Below, one piece after another: positions 11,305 to 22,133 of a stretch of DNA of 64,000 nt. This stretch comes from Hemileia vastatrix (taxonomy: Eukaryota; Basidiomycota; Pucciniomycetes; Pucciniales; Zaghouaniaceae). The notes below the pieces were generated by a model. The model had not been told where the DNA came from and ran no database searches. It worked only from the letters and a program-made list of their open reading frames with translations. Positions within the stretch are counted from its first letter, which is position 1. Each line of letters opens with the position of its first letter. The translations under genes were made by a program, and so were the position numbers. The stretch spans positions 26,114,498-26,178,497 of the forward strand of contig JASXTE010000017.1 in NCBI GenBank assembly GCA_030280995.1. Reading direction: 5' to 3'.

Positions 11305-11435
11305 TGTTATGTACATAAGGGAATAGACTTGGCGACCTTTCATAATTATGTACTTAGTGTTAATATTTAAACCTATGGAGCATCTAAGTGTAATCTCCGG
11401 TTCACTCCGGAGACAGCACTGATATTGCTTCCATA
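11305..11435 (+). repeat. Copia-1 3' LTR (131 bp)
   Basis: Preceded by the polypurine tract AGCAGGGGGG (11295-11304) and followed by the ATCTG duplication. Confidence 0.95.
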
Positions 11436-11440
11436 ATCTG

Positions 11441-11796
11441 TAATCTAATCTGTAATGGGTTTTGGTGTTCGTGATTGCAGTGCTAGAAAAGAAAGGAATG
11501 GATAAAGTTTGGCGATGTGGATCAATATTCAATCGACAATGTGCATGACAATCTTTAACTTTTTCAATTGCCCCTCTTTTTGGGCAGTTCAGATTTGGCC
11601 ATAAAAACCCCCATGCTCTCTGCCTTTCTTGCCTCATTCGATCCATCAGATCATCTTCCATTCCCTTTATACTATCCTCTTTGGAAGAATAGTTTTCAAT
11701 AGTTGCAATCAACCTCTATACCAATTTCTTGTCTCATTTAGAATCTAGAGTTTTATTTCTATTTTCCTCTCTTATCACTCTTCGCATCCTTATCTG
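11441..11796 (+). promoter_or_regulatory. short upstream region of the EAF-like gene
   Basis: Only 356 bp separate the Copia-1 target duplication from the start codon. An ATAAAAA stretch at 11601-11607 is TATA-like, and the last 100 bp are pyrimidine-rich, as is common before fungal starts. The assignment rests on position only. Confidence 0.3.
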
Positions 11797-13273
11797 ATGG
11801 CTGCTACCGCTACTAGTACCTTTACACTACCTTCCGGCCCTTTGCGCTTCGCCGCTAAATTGCCTATCAACTATCATACATTTGCTCTTAAATGTTTGTC
11901 TCATTCTTTAATTATGCTTTGTCTGTGTGTTGTGTCTCACTTCTTTGTTGGTTTTAGATCCTCCTTTTCACTCTCCTTTCTTGTCTACCGCTGGCGCTGC
12001 ATTGTCATCCACTGCTTCCGGTGATGTTTCATTGAAAATGGGTCCCAGTGGACCTCCAAGCCATACTCCTGGCAAGAGATGGGCTGGTCGACAAACTCGG
12101 CCCAACGGCGACGTAGAGTGTGTTGTTGTGTGGGATGCAAGCCAAGATGTAAGTCCTCTTGATGGTTACAGTTTTCAACATCTTATTTATCTACTCTTTT
12201 TTCCTTTCCAGTGTTGGATCTTGCACCGAATCGATACTGTGGTTCAGTTAGCGTCTGATGACCCTGAACCTTACTTCCACAAACCCCCTGCGATAGGCCA
12301 AGCATCCAGACCCAGTATGGGATTGGCTGCCAATGGTTTAAACCACCCATCGCCTTTGGCTTTGCCGAAAGTCATTCGGCCACTTCCTTCCCGCAGCTCT
12401 TCTACCTCTGCTTGTCCTTTGCCGACCGCGCTAGCTTCATCCAGCTCGGCAACCTCATCACCCCATCAGTCTCACCTCTCCAAAGAGGCCGGTGAAGCTC
12501 CAGGCCTGCCTACTACTCCATTTCCCCCTGTCAGCGAATCAAATTCTTTGGCACCTCCCGTCAAAAGGCCAAAACCTTTGACGCCTTCTACCTCTGGTGG
12601 CATCTCTTCCGGTCCTGCCCTGTCTTTCTCTTCTTCAGCACATGGCTATAAAATCCCAACAGCCATCCCAACAGAAGTAGAAGAATTTGAGTTTGATTCC
12701 TTAACTTCCGGCAAGGCACATCCACAACTCACTTCCATTTCTCATCCCGCCCTGGCTCGAGACGCGGTCATTAAGCAAACTCAGCCAATCTCGCACTTTA
12801 CTACCCAACATTTAAGTCTGGTATCTCAGTCAAGACCAATGGTAGCACCAATGCGCAGTTATGGCCAAAATGATTCAGGGAGCTCAGTCAGGGAAAGTGA
12901 TACGGACTCGGAAGATAGTGAATCTTGTGAATTGACATCCGAGGAAGAAGAGTCCAATTTTGAGCCGGTACCAACACCTGCCCCTCCTCCCGCTGTCGTT
13001 CCTCCTCTTGATGCTGCCTCCTCATCTGTACTGGTTGAAGAAGAGACTGATGACGATGATGAAGAGCTTCAGACCATGGCTCAGGAGCTCGAAGCAAGCA
13101 TCATGCTCTCCGAAATGTACGGAGACAATAGCTTATTTAATGCTGCAGCCATGGTGGATCCTGCTCCTGTTGTGTCAACTGCTCTAGCGCCTCAGACCAA
13201 GGCCAGAAAGAAGGCGCCTGCAAAAAAGGTGACTGTAGCAGGGAAGGGGTGGGCTGGTAAAGGTAGGGGATAA
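11797..13273 (+). CDS. EAF-like RNA polymerase II elongation factor candidate, three exons
   Basis: The only convincing host gene. Exons 11797-11893, 11958-12148 and 12212-13273 join to 1,350 nt, encoding 449 residues. Both introns (64 and 63 bp) are GT-AG and keep the frame (phases 1 and 0). The N-terminal part resembles the ELL-associated factor (EAF) domain: LRFAAKLPINYHTFALKYPP, then VECVVVWDASQD joined across intron 2 to CWILHRIDTVVQL. The rest is low-complexity Ser/Pro, then an acidic Ser/Asp/Glu tract (around 12890-12960 and 13030-13070) and a basic Lys/Arg/Gly C-terminus. EAF proteins bind ELL and support transcription elongation in the nucleus. The family call rests on the short N-terminal match; the exon structure is firmer. 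Two copia insertions flank it within about 400 bp. Confidence 0.65.
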
Positions 13274-13682
13274 AGGGACTTTCACACCAAGCAAGTGAAG
13301 GAGTCAGTGAAGAGAGACAAAGGAGGGTTTGGGGTGGTAAAGGATGGCATTATTTGTAGTTATGGGGATGTCATGAGCACAAAGACAAAAAAGGCGTCAA
13401 AGACAGCTAAACAATGGATAATGTGAGGATTGTCATTTGTCTCATCGGGGTTTTATTTATTTATTTATTTATTATCATTTATATGTATTTATTTTGATAT
13501 TTACCTTGTTTTTGTAATTTTGAGCACAGGGCATGAATTTATGCCAGTCAAAAAATAGAATGGTTTTGTATTGGATCTACCATTGTAGAAATTAGCTGCA
13601 AGTCGTTTATTTTATGTATTATAATAGTGACATACCAAGGACTCATTCTTGATATAAATATCTATTTTACTTGTGATCTATC
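13274..13682 (+). other. 3' flank of the EAF-like gene
   Basis: Noncoding, with an ATTTATTTATTT run near 13450 and AT-rich DNA that could hold the polyadenylation region. Copia-2 begins at 13683, 410 bp after the stop codon. Confidence 0.5.
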
Positions 13683-13801
13683 TGTAGATGTTTAACATCA
13701 TAGACTTAACTAAGTACTCAACTACTAGACCTAACGTGTGTATATATGTGTGATGGGAACATAAGTAATACATAAGATTATTAGAATAAACCACCATCTC
13801 A
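13683..13801 (+). repeat. Copia-2 5' LTR (119 bp)
   Basis: Starts TGTAGATG, ends ATCTCA, same length as the copy at 31384-31502. Preceded by CTATC. Confidence 0.95.
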
Positions 13802-13811
13802 GGTTATGGGC
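13802..13811 (+). other. Copia-2 primer binding site (half-tRNA-iMet type)
   Basis: GGTTATGGGC directly after the LTR, identical to the site in Copia-1, -3 and -5. Confidence 0.8.
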
Positions 13812-14539
13812 ATTTCCCGCTTACATTAAAAAAAAAAAAATCATTATTTTTTTTCCTTTTTTAAATCGCTTTCTTTCAAAGCCGGGTGTCCTTACCTTAG
13901 GGGATTTGTCTTTTATTTTCTTTAATTTTTTTTCTATTTTTTTTCTCTTCTTGGCTCTCGCTCTCAGCTTCTTTTTTTCTTCTTGCTCTCTTTCTCTTTC
14001 TCTTTTTTTTCTTTTACCTTTTTTTCTTTCTTCTTATATCATTTTTTTCCCCAATAAACATATATAAAAATAAACAAATCAAATACATAAAAATAAAACA
14101 TAACAATAAATAACTGAAATAAATAAAATAAAAAGAAATATAATATAATACATAAAAGATAAAACATAACAATAAATAAATAAAACAAATAAAATACATA
14201 AAATAAAATATAACAATAAATAAATAAATTACAAAAAGAGGCTTTGCCCAACATCATCAATAGATTAGGTTGATTTTAGTAGCCTGAAATCAAGAGTGAT
14301 AAACCCAATTGCTGTGGACACACACGATTGCCAAAAATATTGATTGTGTAAAAAAAATAAAAATAAAAATAATAATAATAATAAAATTAAAAATAAATAA
14401 ATTTTTTCTTCTTTTCCTTTTTTTGTCTTCCATTTTAATTTTCAATTTTTTTTCTTTCTTTCCTTTTATCTTATTCTATATTTTTTTCTTTTCATATTTT
14501 TTTCTATTATTATTTTTCATCTCATCTCTATATCTTCTT
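13812..14539 (+). other. Copia-2 leader, low complexity
   Basis: Long leader between primer site and gag. T/C-rich from 13840 to 14050, then A-rich AAATAAAATA runs to about 14240 and again T-rich to 14520. Apparent open frames here are homopolymeric and spurious. Confidence 0.7.
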
Positions 14540-17500
14540 ATGTCTCGTCCATCATCGTCATCCAGACATAATAGAAGATCAACAGAAGCCATGCCAACTC
14601 CACCAGATGACCCTACGGCCGACGATAATGAGACTCGTGAACAACGTAGGATATCGACGTACACAGAAACTGGATGGGACGAGGGTTATGCATTTGCTAA
14701 ACTAACAAAGGCTAAATCATGGATCGATGCTACTCCAAAATTAAATTTGACTGGGGACAACTTTCAATTGTGGATAATGAAGATACGAAAATTACTTGGA
14801 AAAGTAATTAGAGATGAATACTATGCTGACAACTGAAAATGGAGAATAAATTTGCACAAGGATTATCTAGTTCGCAAAATATTAACTGAATGTGTTGACG
14901 ATTCCGTTCAAGAACTAATTTCTAATGGAAATTACCCAACAGCTTTTGACTTATTGGCCTTTTTGGTTACTCATTTTAATCAGAGCACTCAAATTCATCA
15001 CATGAATTTATGGCAAGACACCTTATCTCTACAATTGGCTGATTTTCCCTCGGGCGTGGAATTTACACAAGCGATATACGAAAAATTTAGGACTATGCGG
15101 GCTTCAGGACTGGAATTGACAGTAGACAACATCATAGGTTTAATGCTTCAAAATCAAGCAAAGGGCAATCCCAGATTAGAAGACGACATTATGAATCAAA
15201 TTAGTATGCTGTATCGAGTCAATGAAATACCGTTGTCAAAAGAAATTTCAAGAGTAATTATTGACTCACAAAGACAAGAATCATTGAAGATCAAAACGGA
15301 AAAAGAAAAAGTTATAACTATCAACAAATCTACATTATAAAAAAGTGAAGAACCGGATTTAATTGAAGTTGATGCAATAAAACGAACACAACAATCAGTT
15401 TGCTATCAATGTAACAGACCTGGACATTTTGCAGCCAACTGTCAATCTTCACAAAAATGATTGTCCTCATCTCATTCTCAACATACACCTTTGTATACAG
15501 CACATTATCCAATGCCTTTTTACCCCGCACTCACACCAAACAATCCTTATCCCATATTTCCAAATTTTCCCTACCCACCTCCATTTCCGTGGCAACAACC
15601 ACCACCACCTCAGAAACAAGAACAAACTGATGAACGTAAAGCAGACTACTATAGACCTAATTACAACAAAGATAACAAAAATATAAGAACACGACTATTG
15701 GAAATTGACGATTCCAAGGAACCATCCGAGATTCATATTGAAAAGCTTTCAATTTCAGATGATGGACCTCTCCCAATCCTAGATAGCGGTGCTAATCATC
15801 ATGTCACAGGCAATATGTCTAACGTTTCCTCGTATGTTCCTCTAAAATTACATATACCCCTCAAAGTAGCAACTAATGGGAACAAAAATTTCATCACAGG
15901 AAAAGGTTCTTTGATATTCCCCGCGCCAAATGGGAATAGTGTCAAATTAAAAAATGTTTATTACTGTGAAAAAGCAAGTGGCACCCTTATTTCACAAGCT
16001 TCACTTATATTGGCTGGGTGTAGGATATCTTTTTCTTCAAGAGACATGGATATATTTTCTAACGATAACATTCTAATGTTTACTGCAAAATTCAACAACA
16101 GGAGCTGGACACTACCACGACCATTCCCAAGACATGTACTTGAAATAGTAATTGATAAAAGTCAACTTGTAGATAGCTGTTCTTCCAAAATGAAATTAAA
16201 ATATTATCCACCTTATAAAGCTGAAAAAGTGAAACTTGACATAGATAAAGAAGAATGTTTGAAATATTGGCATAGGATATTTGGACATTGAAGTTTGAGG
16301 AATATCAGAAAAATTTTCAAAGGGAAGTTTGGTGAAGGTATCCCAGAAGATTTACCAACAGGCATGGTAGATTGTGAAGAATGTAAATTAGCTAAATCAA
16401 AACGTTCTGATCCCATAAATCCCTCAAATAGATTCCATCCTATTGGTGAAACTTTGGCAGTTGACCTAATGGGTCCTTTTGAAGTAACGACAACAAATAA
16501 AGGTAAGAATCTCTTAACTATGTTAGATATTGGTTCAAGCTATGGTAACGTAGAAATAATTGAAACAAAAGATGAGGCTAATGATATAATTAAGAATTAC
16601 ATTACGTGGTTACAAAAAAGAACAAATCTGACTGTAAAAACTCTAAAGAGCGATAACGGTGGTGAGTTTGTTAATAAAAGTCTACAAGAATGGTTATATC
16701 TCCATGGTATAGAACATGAATATTCCTTACTTTATTATCACGAGCAGAATGGGGACATTGAACGTTTAACCAGACTATTTTTGATATGGGCAGAACAATT
16801 CTATTAGACAGCGGCTTACACAAATCTTTTTGGGGACCAGCTTTCAAATGGGCGGTGTATACACACAATCGCTTACCAAATACATGCAGCAGTGACATGA
16901 CTCCTTATGAAAACTCTTGAAATCAAAGCCGAGACTCAATCACTTGCGTATTTTTGGTTCAATAGCATATGTACATGTACCAAAGGAAACAAGAAAAAAG
17001 CTGGATAATAGAAGCAAGAAATGTCAAGTAATCGGTTATTTGGAACACTCAAAAGGTTGGCTATTTATAGAAATAGACACAGGCAAACTAATTTCTTCAG
17101 CTTGGGCAACTTTTTCAGAAACTGCGCCTAAACCAAAAAATTACAATTTAGACAACACTAATAAAGAAAACAAAATGGGTTTAGATTTTATTACTAACAC
17201 ACTGACTTTCAACGATTTCAGCACTGAAGAAGAAATAATTGAACAAGATCAACTAGTAGATAACATAGAAATAAGCTGTAAAGCTATAGCCAATAACTTA
17301 CCAAACACTTTTTTACAGGCAAAGAAGTCAAGTAACAAAAAGGAGTGGCTAGAAGCTTGTGAAGATGAAATAAAAAATCTATCAAGAATGGATGTTTGGG
17401 TGGAAAGTTTACTTCCAGATGGGAAAAGAGTTACTGATTCTAAATGGGTTTTTGCTGAAAAATTAGACAACAATGGAAAACTGATAAAGAGAAAAGCCAG

Positions 17501-18428
17501 GTATGTCGCCAAGGGGTTTTCCCAAAAAGAGGGTATAGATTATGCAGAAACTTTTGCACCAACAGCTACTTTTACTTCCTTACGAATCTTACTAACAATG
17601 TCTGCAGCTCACAACTGGCCAGTTCACAGTTTTGATGTAGTTGCAGAATATCTAAATTCACCAATAGATGAAGATTTGTGGGTGAAAGCACCACCGGGTT
17701 TTGGAAGAGAGGAAGGCAAAGTTTTCAAATTAAAAAAAGCTTTGTATGGCACAAAGCAAGGGGCAAGGTGTTGGTGGAAACATTTAGAGTCAAAATTACG
17801 TTCAATGAATTATATTCCAAGCTACTACGACAGCTCTTTATACATACTTCAAGATCAAGCAAATGATGGCATCTTATGTATTCATGTAGATGATGAAGTT
17901 ATAACAGGTTCAAGCAAGGAAATATTGAAGAGTTTTCAAAAACAACTATCGGAATTAGTTACAATAAAATGGGAAGAAGAATTAAATAACATTTTTGGGG
18001 TTAAAGTAGTACGTAAACAAAGTGGTTTCATTCTTTCACAACAATTACTGATTAACAAGATTGCTGACCGTTTCAAAGGAGAACCAATTAGAAAATCAAC
18101 AGTATTAACTAAAGATTGTAAGCTATCGAAAGGTACTGGAGAAAAATTAAAGAATACTGAATTTTTAAGTTTGATAGGCTCATTGAACTATTTAGCTGTT
18201 GCAACTAGGCCTGAAATTCCTTTTTCAGTAAAATACCTAGCAAGATATGCTAATCATGCAAATGAGCAACATTGGGAGGCATTAATGCATTTAATTAAAT
18301 ATGTACTCACAACTAAAGACTGTATGTTCCATATTTTTCCAGACAAAAGAAAAGAACTAGACGCATATGGCAATGCGAACTGGAATGATCATCTAGCCAG
18401 ATGTACGAATGGAGGACTTATATGCTAC
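14540..18428 (+). pseudogene. Copia-2 gag-pol, 5' part up to the Gypsy-A insertion
   Basis: Start at 14540 (MSRPSSSSRHNRRSTEAMPT). Gag has the copia motif FQLWIMKIRKLL; then a CCHC knuckle (CYQCNRPGHFAANC near 15401), protease LDSGANHHVTG near 15780, integrase zinc module (WHRIFGH, CEECKLAKSKR), core residues in VDLMGP, SDNGGEF and NGDIER, RT with IHVDDEV near 17880, and RNase H beginning YGNANWND. In-frame stops are TGA 14834, TAA 15338, TGA 15458 and TGA 16289; several fit CGA-to-TGA. Frameshifts near 16770 and 16915 separate integrase pieces. From about 16917 the RT-RNase H frame is open to the point where Gypsy-A begins. Confidence 0.9.
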
Positions 18429-18432
18429 ATGG

Positions 18433-19545
18433 TATGGTAAGGTAAACTCTTACAGTCGCCTTGCTGTAAGCAGAATCCGGAGGAGATATGTGGATGTAGC
18501 TGAAAACCCCGTCCTTCCAATAAAAAAAATAACAAAGTAGGTGTTCTAAATCACTAAGATAACCAATCTACTTGGATCCGATTGATGAAAATAATGAAAC
18601 TCTAAAATAATTAACGCTTATTGAGATTTAAAGAGAGTGGCTGTTGATAAAAGAAATACTGATAACAACAATTAAGGTGTACCAGTGAAAGATCTGAAAA
18701 GATTGACTTTTATGTTTTTATAATAATTTGAATTTTTATGAGACAGCAATAATCAAGTCCCAGTGATGAAGACCTTTCTAAAGATACCCTGTATGAAGTG
18801 TTATTTTAATTTTTGAGTAGTATTTCTAAAATGTTATATATAAAATATAAAGTTATAAGGGTATTACAAATTATTTAATTTGTTGAGTAATAAAAAAATG
18901 AGACTGTGGTGGTTAAAGATTAAGCTGTATGATGTATCCCCCCTCTCAATTTCGAGTTTGAGAAGCGCTTAAGTATTCCTAGTCACGTGCCTAAGTTTTC
19001 CCCTCCAGAGCTCTTCCAGAGTCAATCCGGAGCCCGTACGGAGTCCGGACGGAGTCGAAACGGAGTCCATCCAGACTTCCGGACTCAATTAGAACCTTAA
19101 AACTATAATAAAAAATCTAGAAAAATTACACATAATATAGCTAATTCCCCTTTACATACCAGACTAATTTTCGTAGTTTGCGCAGCTCTAATTACTTCGT
19201 GAAAATTCATTGAAGTTAAGTAATTTCTGAAAACATAAATATTTCTATAAAACTTTAAAATTCATTTAAAAATATAAGAAAAATAGTAAAAATTCTGGGA
19301 AAATTTCCCAACGTTCTTGAGTGACTCGACTTGATACTTATAAATTTTTTAGACCGTAAAAATAAGTTTTCTCCGTATAATAAATTGTTTTTGTGTAGGC
19401 ATTCTCTCGTGACCAATTTCTTCATATTTAAAACTCAAATAAATTAAATAAAACCCTTTTATAAAAAAATAATAGCGCCAATCTTGCACACCGTAATAAC
19501 TCCATTTACGTATTTAGGTGCCGTACTAAACTTTAGGCTACCACA
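18433..19545 (-). repeat. Gypsy-A 3' LTR (1,113 bp)
   Basis: In element orientation it begins TGTGGTA and ends TACCATA, a short terminal inverted repeat. It contains a CACGTG box near 18985 and a short tandem run of GGAGTC-like units (about 19017-19085) whose copy number differs between LTR copies. Confidence 0.95.
19456..19463 (-). promoter_or_regulatory. TATA-like box in Gypsy-A 3' LTR
   Basis: TATAAAAG on the minus strand about 85 bp inside the LTR, conserved in the 5' LTR (30875-30882) and in the Gypsy-B LTR. The position suits a pol II promoter for element transcription. Confidence 0.45.
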
Positions 19546-19745
19546 TCCTCCCTCCAATCGAGAATGTCCCCATTCTTATAACTTTGCATAAGTGGTTGAG
19601 CAATTCCAAAAGAATTATCTTTTCTAATTTGATAAATTTGTTTTAGCTGGTCTTCTTTTAATTCTTCATAATAAAAACGTTGTTTCTTCTTCTCTGGCTT
19701 GATATAACATAAAATAAAATAATATAAATCTTGTGATGATTCCAC
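19533..19745 (-). other. small sense ORF ahead of the 3' LTR, unknown
   Basis: A 70-codon frame (MESSQDLYYFILCYIKPEKK at its start) on the element's sense strand. It runs across the polypurine tract and ends just inside the 3' LTR with WREDVVA. The equivalent frame in Gypsy-B is disrupted. Composition is charged and not low-complexity, but no family is recognised; it may be chance or the tail of a lost gene. Confidence 0.25.
19546..19555 (-). other. Gypsy-A polypurine tract
   Basis: GGAGGGAGGA on the minus strand abuts the 3' LTR, the usual place for plus-strand priming. Confidence 0.75.
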
Positions 19746-20203
19746 TACGAGAGCAAGGTTTGAATCCCTTCAGACTCCCATTAACCAGTCTTCCTTCTTG
19801 TCACAGCATTGAGAGAGTGGATCTTCCTATGAGCCAAATACTCCTGATTCCAACCTCATAGGGCCCCCCACTGAGCCGAATTCTATGATTCCAATCTCGC
19901 CATAAGGTCCTCCAAGCTTCACACCAAAAATGGCCTAACACTGAGGCACTAAAAAAAATCATTCCCTAAAATCCAACTACCATCCTAACTTCTGATTCCT
20001 TCATCACAATTTTCAAACTTTGCTATACAGCAAACCCATAAAATACTTTTGCCAGGCTTCCAATAATAATTTTAACTTTAGACCATGTTAAAGCGCCACA
20101 AATTTCACCTAATTAACCATTATGCTTTCATTAGCATCATCACCACCTAAAATTTTAACCTCCTAAAGCTTATCAGCACCCAATTCCAGAAATAATTGAA
20201 TAA

Positions 20204-20672
20204 CCAGTTTAGAGTCTTAGTGGACAGTGATAAATTAAAATATTGAATTGAGTTATCCAAACAAGATTGAAATTCCAGTTTAAAGTCTTGGTGGACCAAA
20301 CATATAATCGATTGCCAGTTTAGGGTCTTGGTGGACCAAAGATTGTTTAGGTGCATAAATAACTTGATATATTCCTAAGTAAGGCCTAGGCTTGACCAAA
20401 GATTGAATAAATTTGATAATCCAGTTTAATGTCATAGTGGACCAAACATTTGATTGACATGTAATCCAGTATAAGGCAATAGTGGTCCAATGAATGTTGA
20501 ATTATCCTGCAGATATTAATTTTCCAGTTTAAAGTCATAGTGGACTAAACAATGAATGAACTACCAGTTTAAAGTCATGGTGGACCAAACATTTAATCGA
20601 TAAGAAATCCAGTTTAAGGTCATGGTGGACCCAACAGCTTGATAATAGTCCAGTTTAAGGTCTTGGTGGACC
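20204..20672. repeat. hairpin-repeat array I (nine copies)
   Basis: Nine copies of a ~23-bp unit (starts about 20204, 20275, 20315, 20421, 20466, 20524, 20564, 20609, 20650). Each is CAGTTTA, one or two bases, a 4-bp arm, a 6-nt loop such as TTGGTG or ATAGTG, and the complementary arm. Arms vary together: GGTC with GACC (20315, 20609, 20650) and AGTC with GACT (20524). Others have one mismatch or wobble. Spacing is irregular (40-106 bp). The array lies upstream of the antisense gene. Confidence 0.9.
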
Positions 20673-20768
20673 TAACAACTTCTCTATCCTTGAACCCAGA
20701 TTTTGCCACCAGCTTTCTTCATCCTAGTTTCAAGTTTTCTTCTTCAAAAAAAAATATCTCCTAACAAG

Positions 20769-21761
20769 ATGAAACCTTCTGACTTCATTGCTTCAGCTGA
20801 TCAATCTTGCAAATACTGTGCCTTCACCCATAGGGAATGTATCTTCTCTTTTAACTGGCAAAAGCACACTTATAACAGGGCCTGTTTATCCTGTTATGAG
20901 AAGAAAAGAAAATGTTCTGGATTAAATTGTGGTTCTTTCCCCATTACCGCTACTAGCTTCGCCTCCTTCTGCAAACCTCCTCCTTCTTCTTCACCTTCTA
21001 CTCCACCCCCTATTCCATCAACCTCTAAAGATCCCATACCTTTTTCTCCATCAGCCTATTTAAATCTTTCTCCATCACCTAATCCTCTGGGTCCTTCTCT
21101 CCAATCTAGACTTGCTGCTACTCCCCCAAGAACTCTTGCTGCTCCCAGGGCCATGCTTCAACCTTCTATCAATTCTTCTCCTTCTTCCAACATCTTGAAG
21201 CACAAAAGGTCCTATAATAGCCAGCAGTCTTCATCTTCTCTTGTATCATCCAAAAGGCCCAGAACATCTACTTCAAACACCAAATCCAACACCAGTCCTC
21301 CTCATCTATCAAAAATAAAAAATCCCACTCCATTACCAAGTAAGCCGTTTATCTATGATCATGATAGTGTTGACACAGGTTAGTTGTCTCTTTTTATTTT
21401 CTTAATCTTCAGGTTTTAATTTGCTGATATTTTAATTTGATAAGCGTCCACCGGTTCTCCAATTTCATATTCAGCTTATGAACTACCAGAACCTAATCTA
21501 AGCTTCCCTAGAGTTCCAATTCACCTAATGTCTGAAAAGCTTTTTGCTAATTTTAATAACCTTATCGCTTATTTCCAACGATACCCTCCCTCTGATAGAT
21601 CAGAATCTTGGATGAGAGAGCAACTGTTAAGAGACCTTTTAAAAATAGCCAACTGGCTTCAACACTATCGTGACCGTGAAATAAGATTCGAATCCCAGGA
21701 AATCAATCAAGGTCCTTCTAAATTTTCTAATTTCGATTCTTCAAAAGATAACAACCCTTGA
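20769..21761 (+). CDS. antisense two-exon gene of Gypsy-A, Zn2Cys6-like protein
   Basis: Runs opposite to gag-pol. Exons 20769-21378 and 21475-21761 total 897 nt (298 residues); the 96-bp intron is GT-AG and keeps the frame. The start is taken at the ATG at 20769 because Gypsy-B has the same start (MKPTDFIASADQS). Near the N-terminus seven cysteines are spaced C14-x2-C17-x6-C24-x14-C39-x2-C42-x6-C49-x4-C54. The first six match the spacing rule of fungal Zn2Cys6 clusters, with a basic YEKKRK stretch between C42 and C49. A Ser/Pro-rich middle has basic patches (KHKRSY, SSKRPR) suited to nuclear import. The second exon is helical-looking (LFANFNNLIAYFQRY, LLRDLLKIANWLQHYRDRE). A DNA-binding regulator is a reasonable guess, not proven. 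Confidence 0.7.
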
Positions 21762-21840
21762 TGGTGTTCTTCCTGGTATGTAGCTTTCTTGAATAATGTT
21801 TGAAAAATAAAATATAAACATCTAAACTACCTAAAACTAA

Positions 21841-21844
21841 AATA

Positions 21845-21888
<44 letters not shown>

Positions 21889-22133
21889 TACTATTATTAT
21901 TTTTTATTTACCATTTATTATTATTAATTTTTTATTTATTTTATTTTATTTTTTTTATTATTATTATTTTTTTTTTTACCATTTAAAATAAAAGATTTTT
22001 TTTTTCTTTTTTTTAAAAAAAAAGATAGTTTTGAAATAAAAGTTAAAATTTAATTTTTAAAGAAAGATAAACAAATGTGAAAAGAAAGATAAAAAAAGTA
22101 ATAAAAAATTTTTTAAAATAAAATTTTAAAAAA
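21841..22133. repeat. T/A homopolymer-rich tract
   Basis: An almost pure T run of about 39 bases (about 21849-21887) followed by TTATTATT and A-rich stretches. The same position in Gypsy-B is AT-rich but different in detail, so it varies quickly. Confidence 0.85.

Larger units (their letters stand above)
6423..11435 (+). mobile_element. Copia-1: complete Ty1/copia retrotransposon with TSD
   Basis: Two 131-bp LTRs (6423-6553, 11305-11435) flank one gag-pol region. The 5-bp target duplication ATCTG lies at 6418-6422 and 11436-11440. The LTRs begin TGTTATG and end CCATA and differ by one base (CTCTGG against CTCCGG), a C-to-T change at a CpG. The domain order gag, protease, integrase, RT, RNase H is that of Ty1/copia. 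A primer site follows the 5' LTR and a polypurine tract (11295-11304) precedes the 3' LTR. Structurally complete and apparently young, but its reading frame is broken, so it cannot be autonomous as it stands. Confidence 0.95.

Noticed and set aside
11224..11712. A 162-codon minus-strand frame across the Copia-1 3' LTR
   Set aside because: It spans an LTR junction and the upstream region of the EAF-like gene, so it cannot be an inherited gene.
14014..14260. Tyr/Phe/Ile-rich minus-strand frames
   Set aside because: They come from AAATAAAATA low-complexity DNA in the Copia-2 leader.
20204..20672. CRISPR-like array
   Set aside because: Unit spacing is irregular (40-106 bp), units vary in sequence, and the context is a eukaryotic retrotransposon. 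Better described as hairpin repeats.
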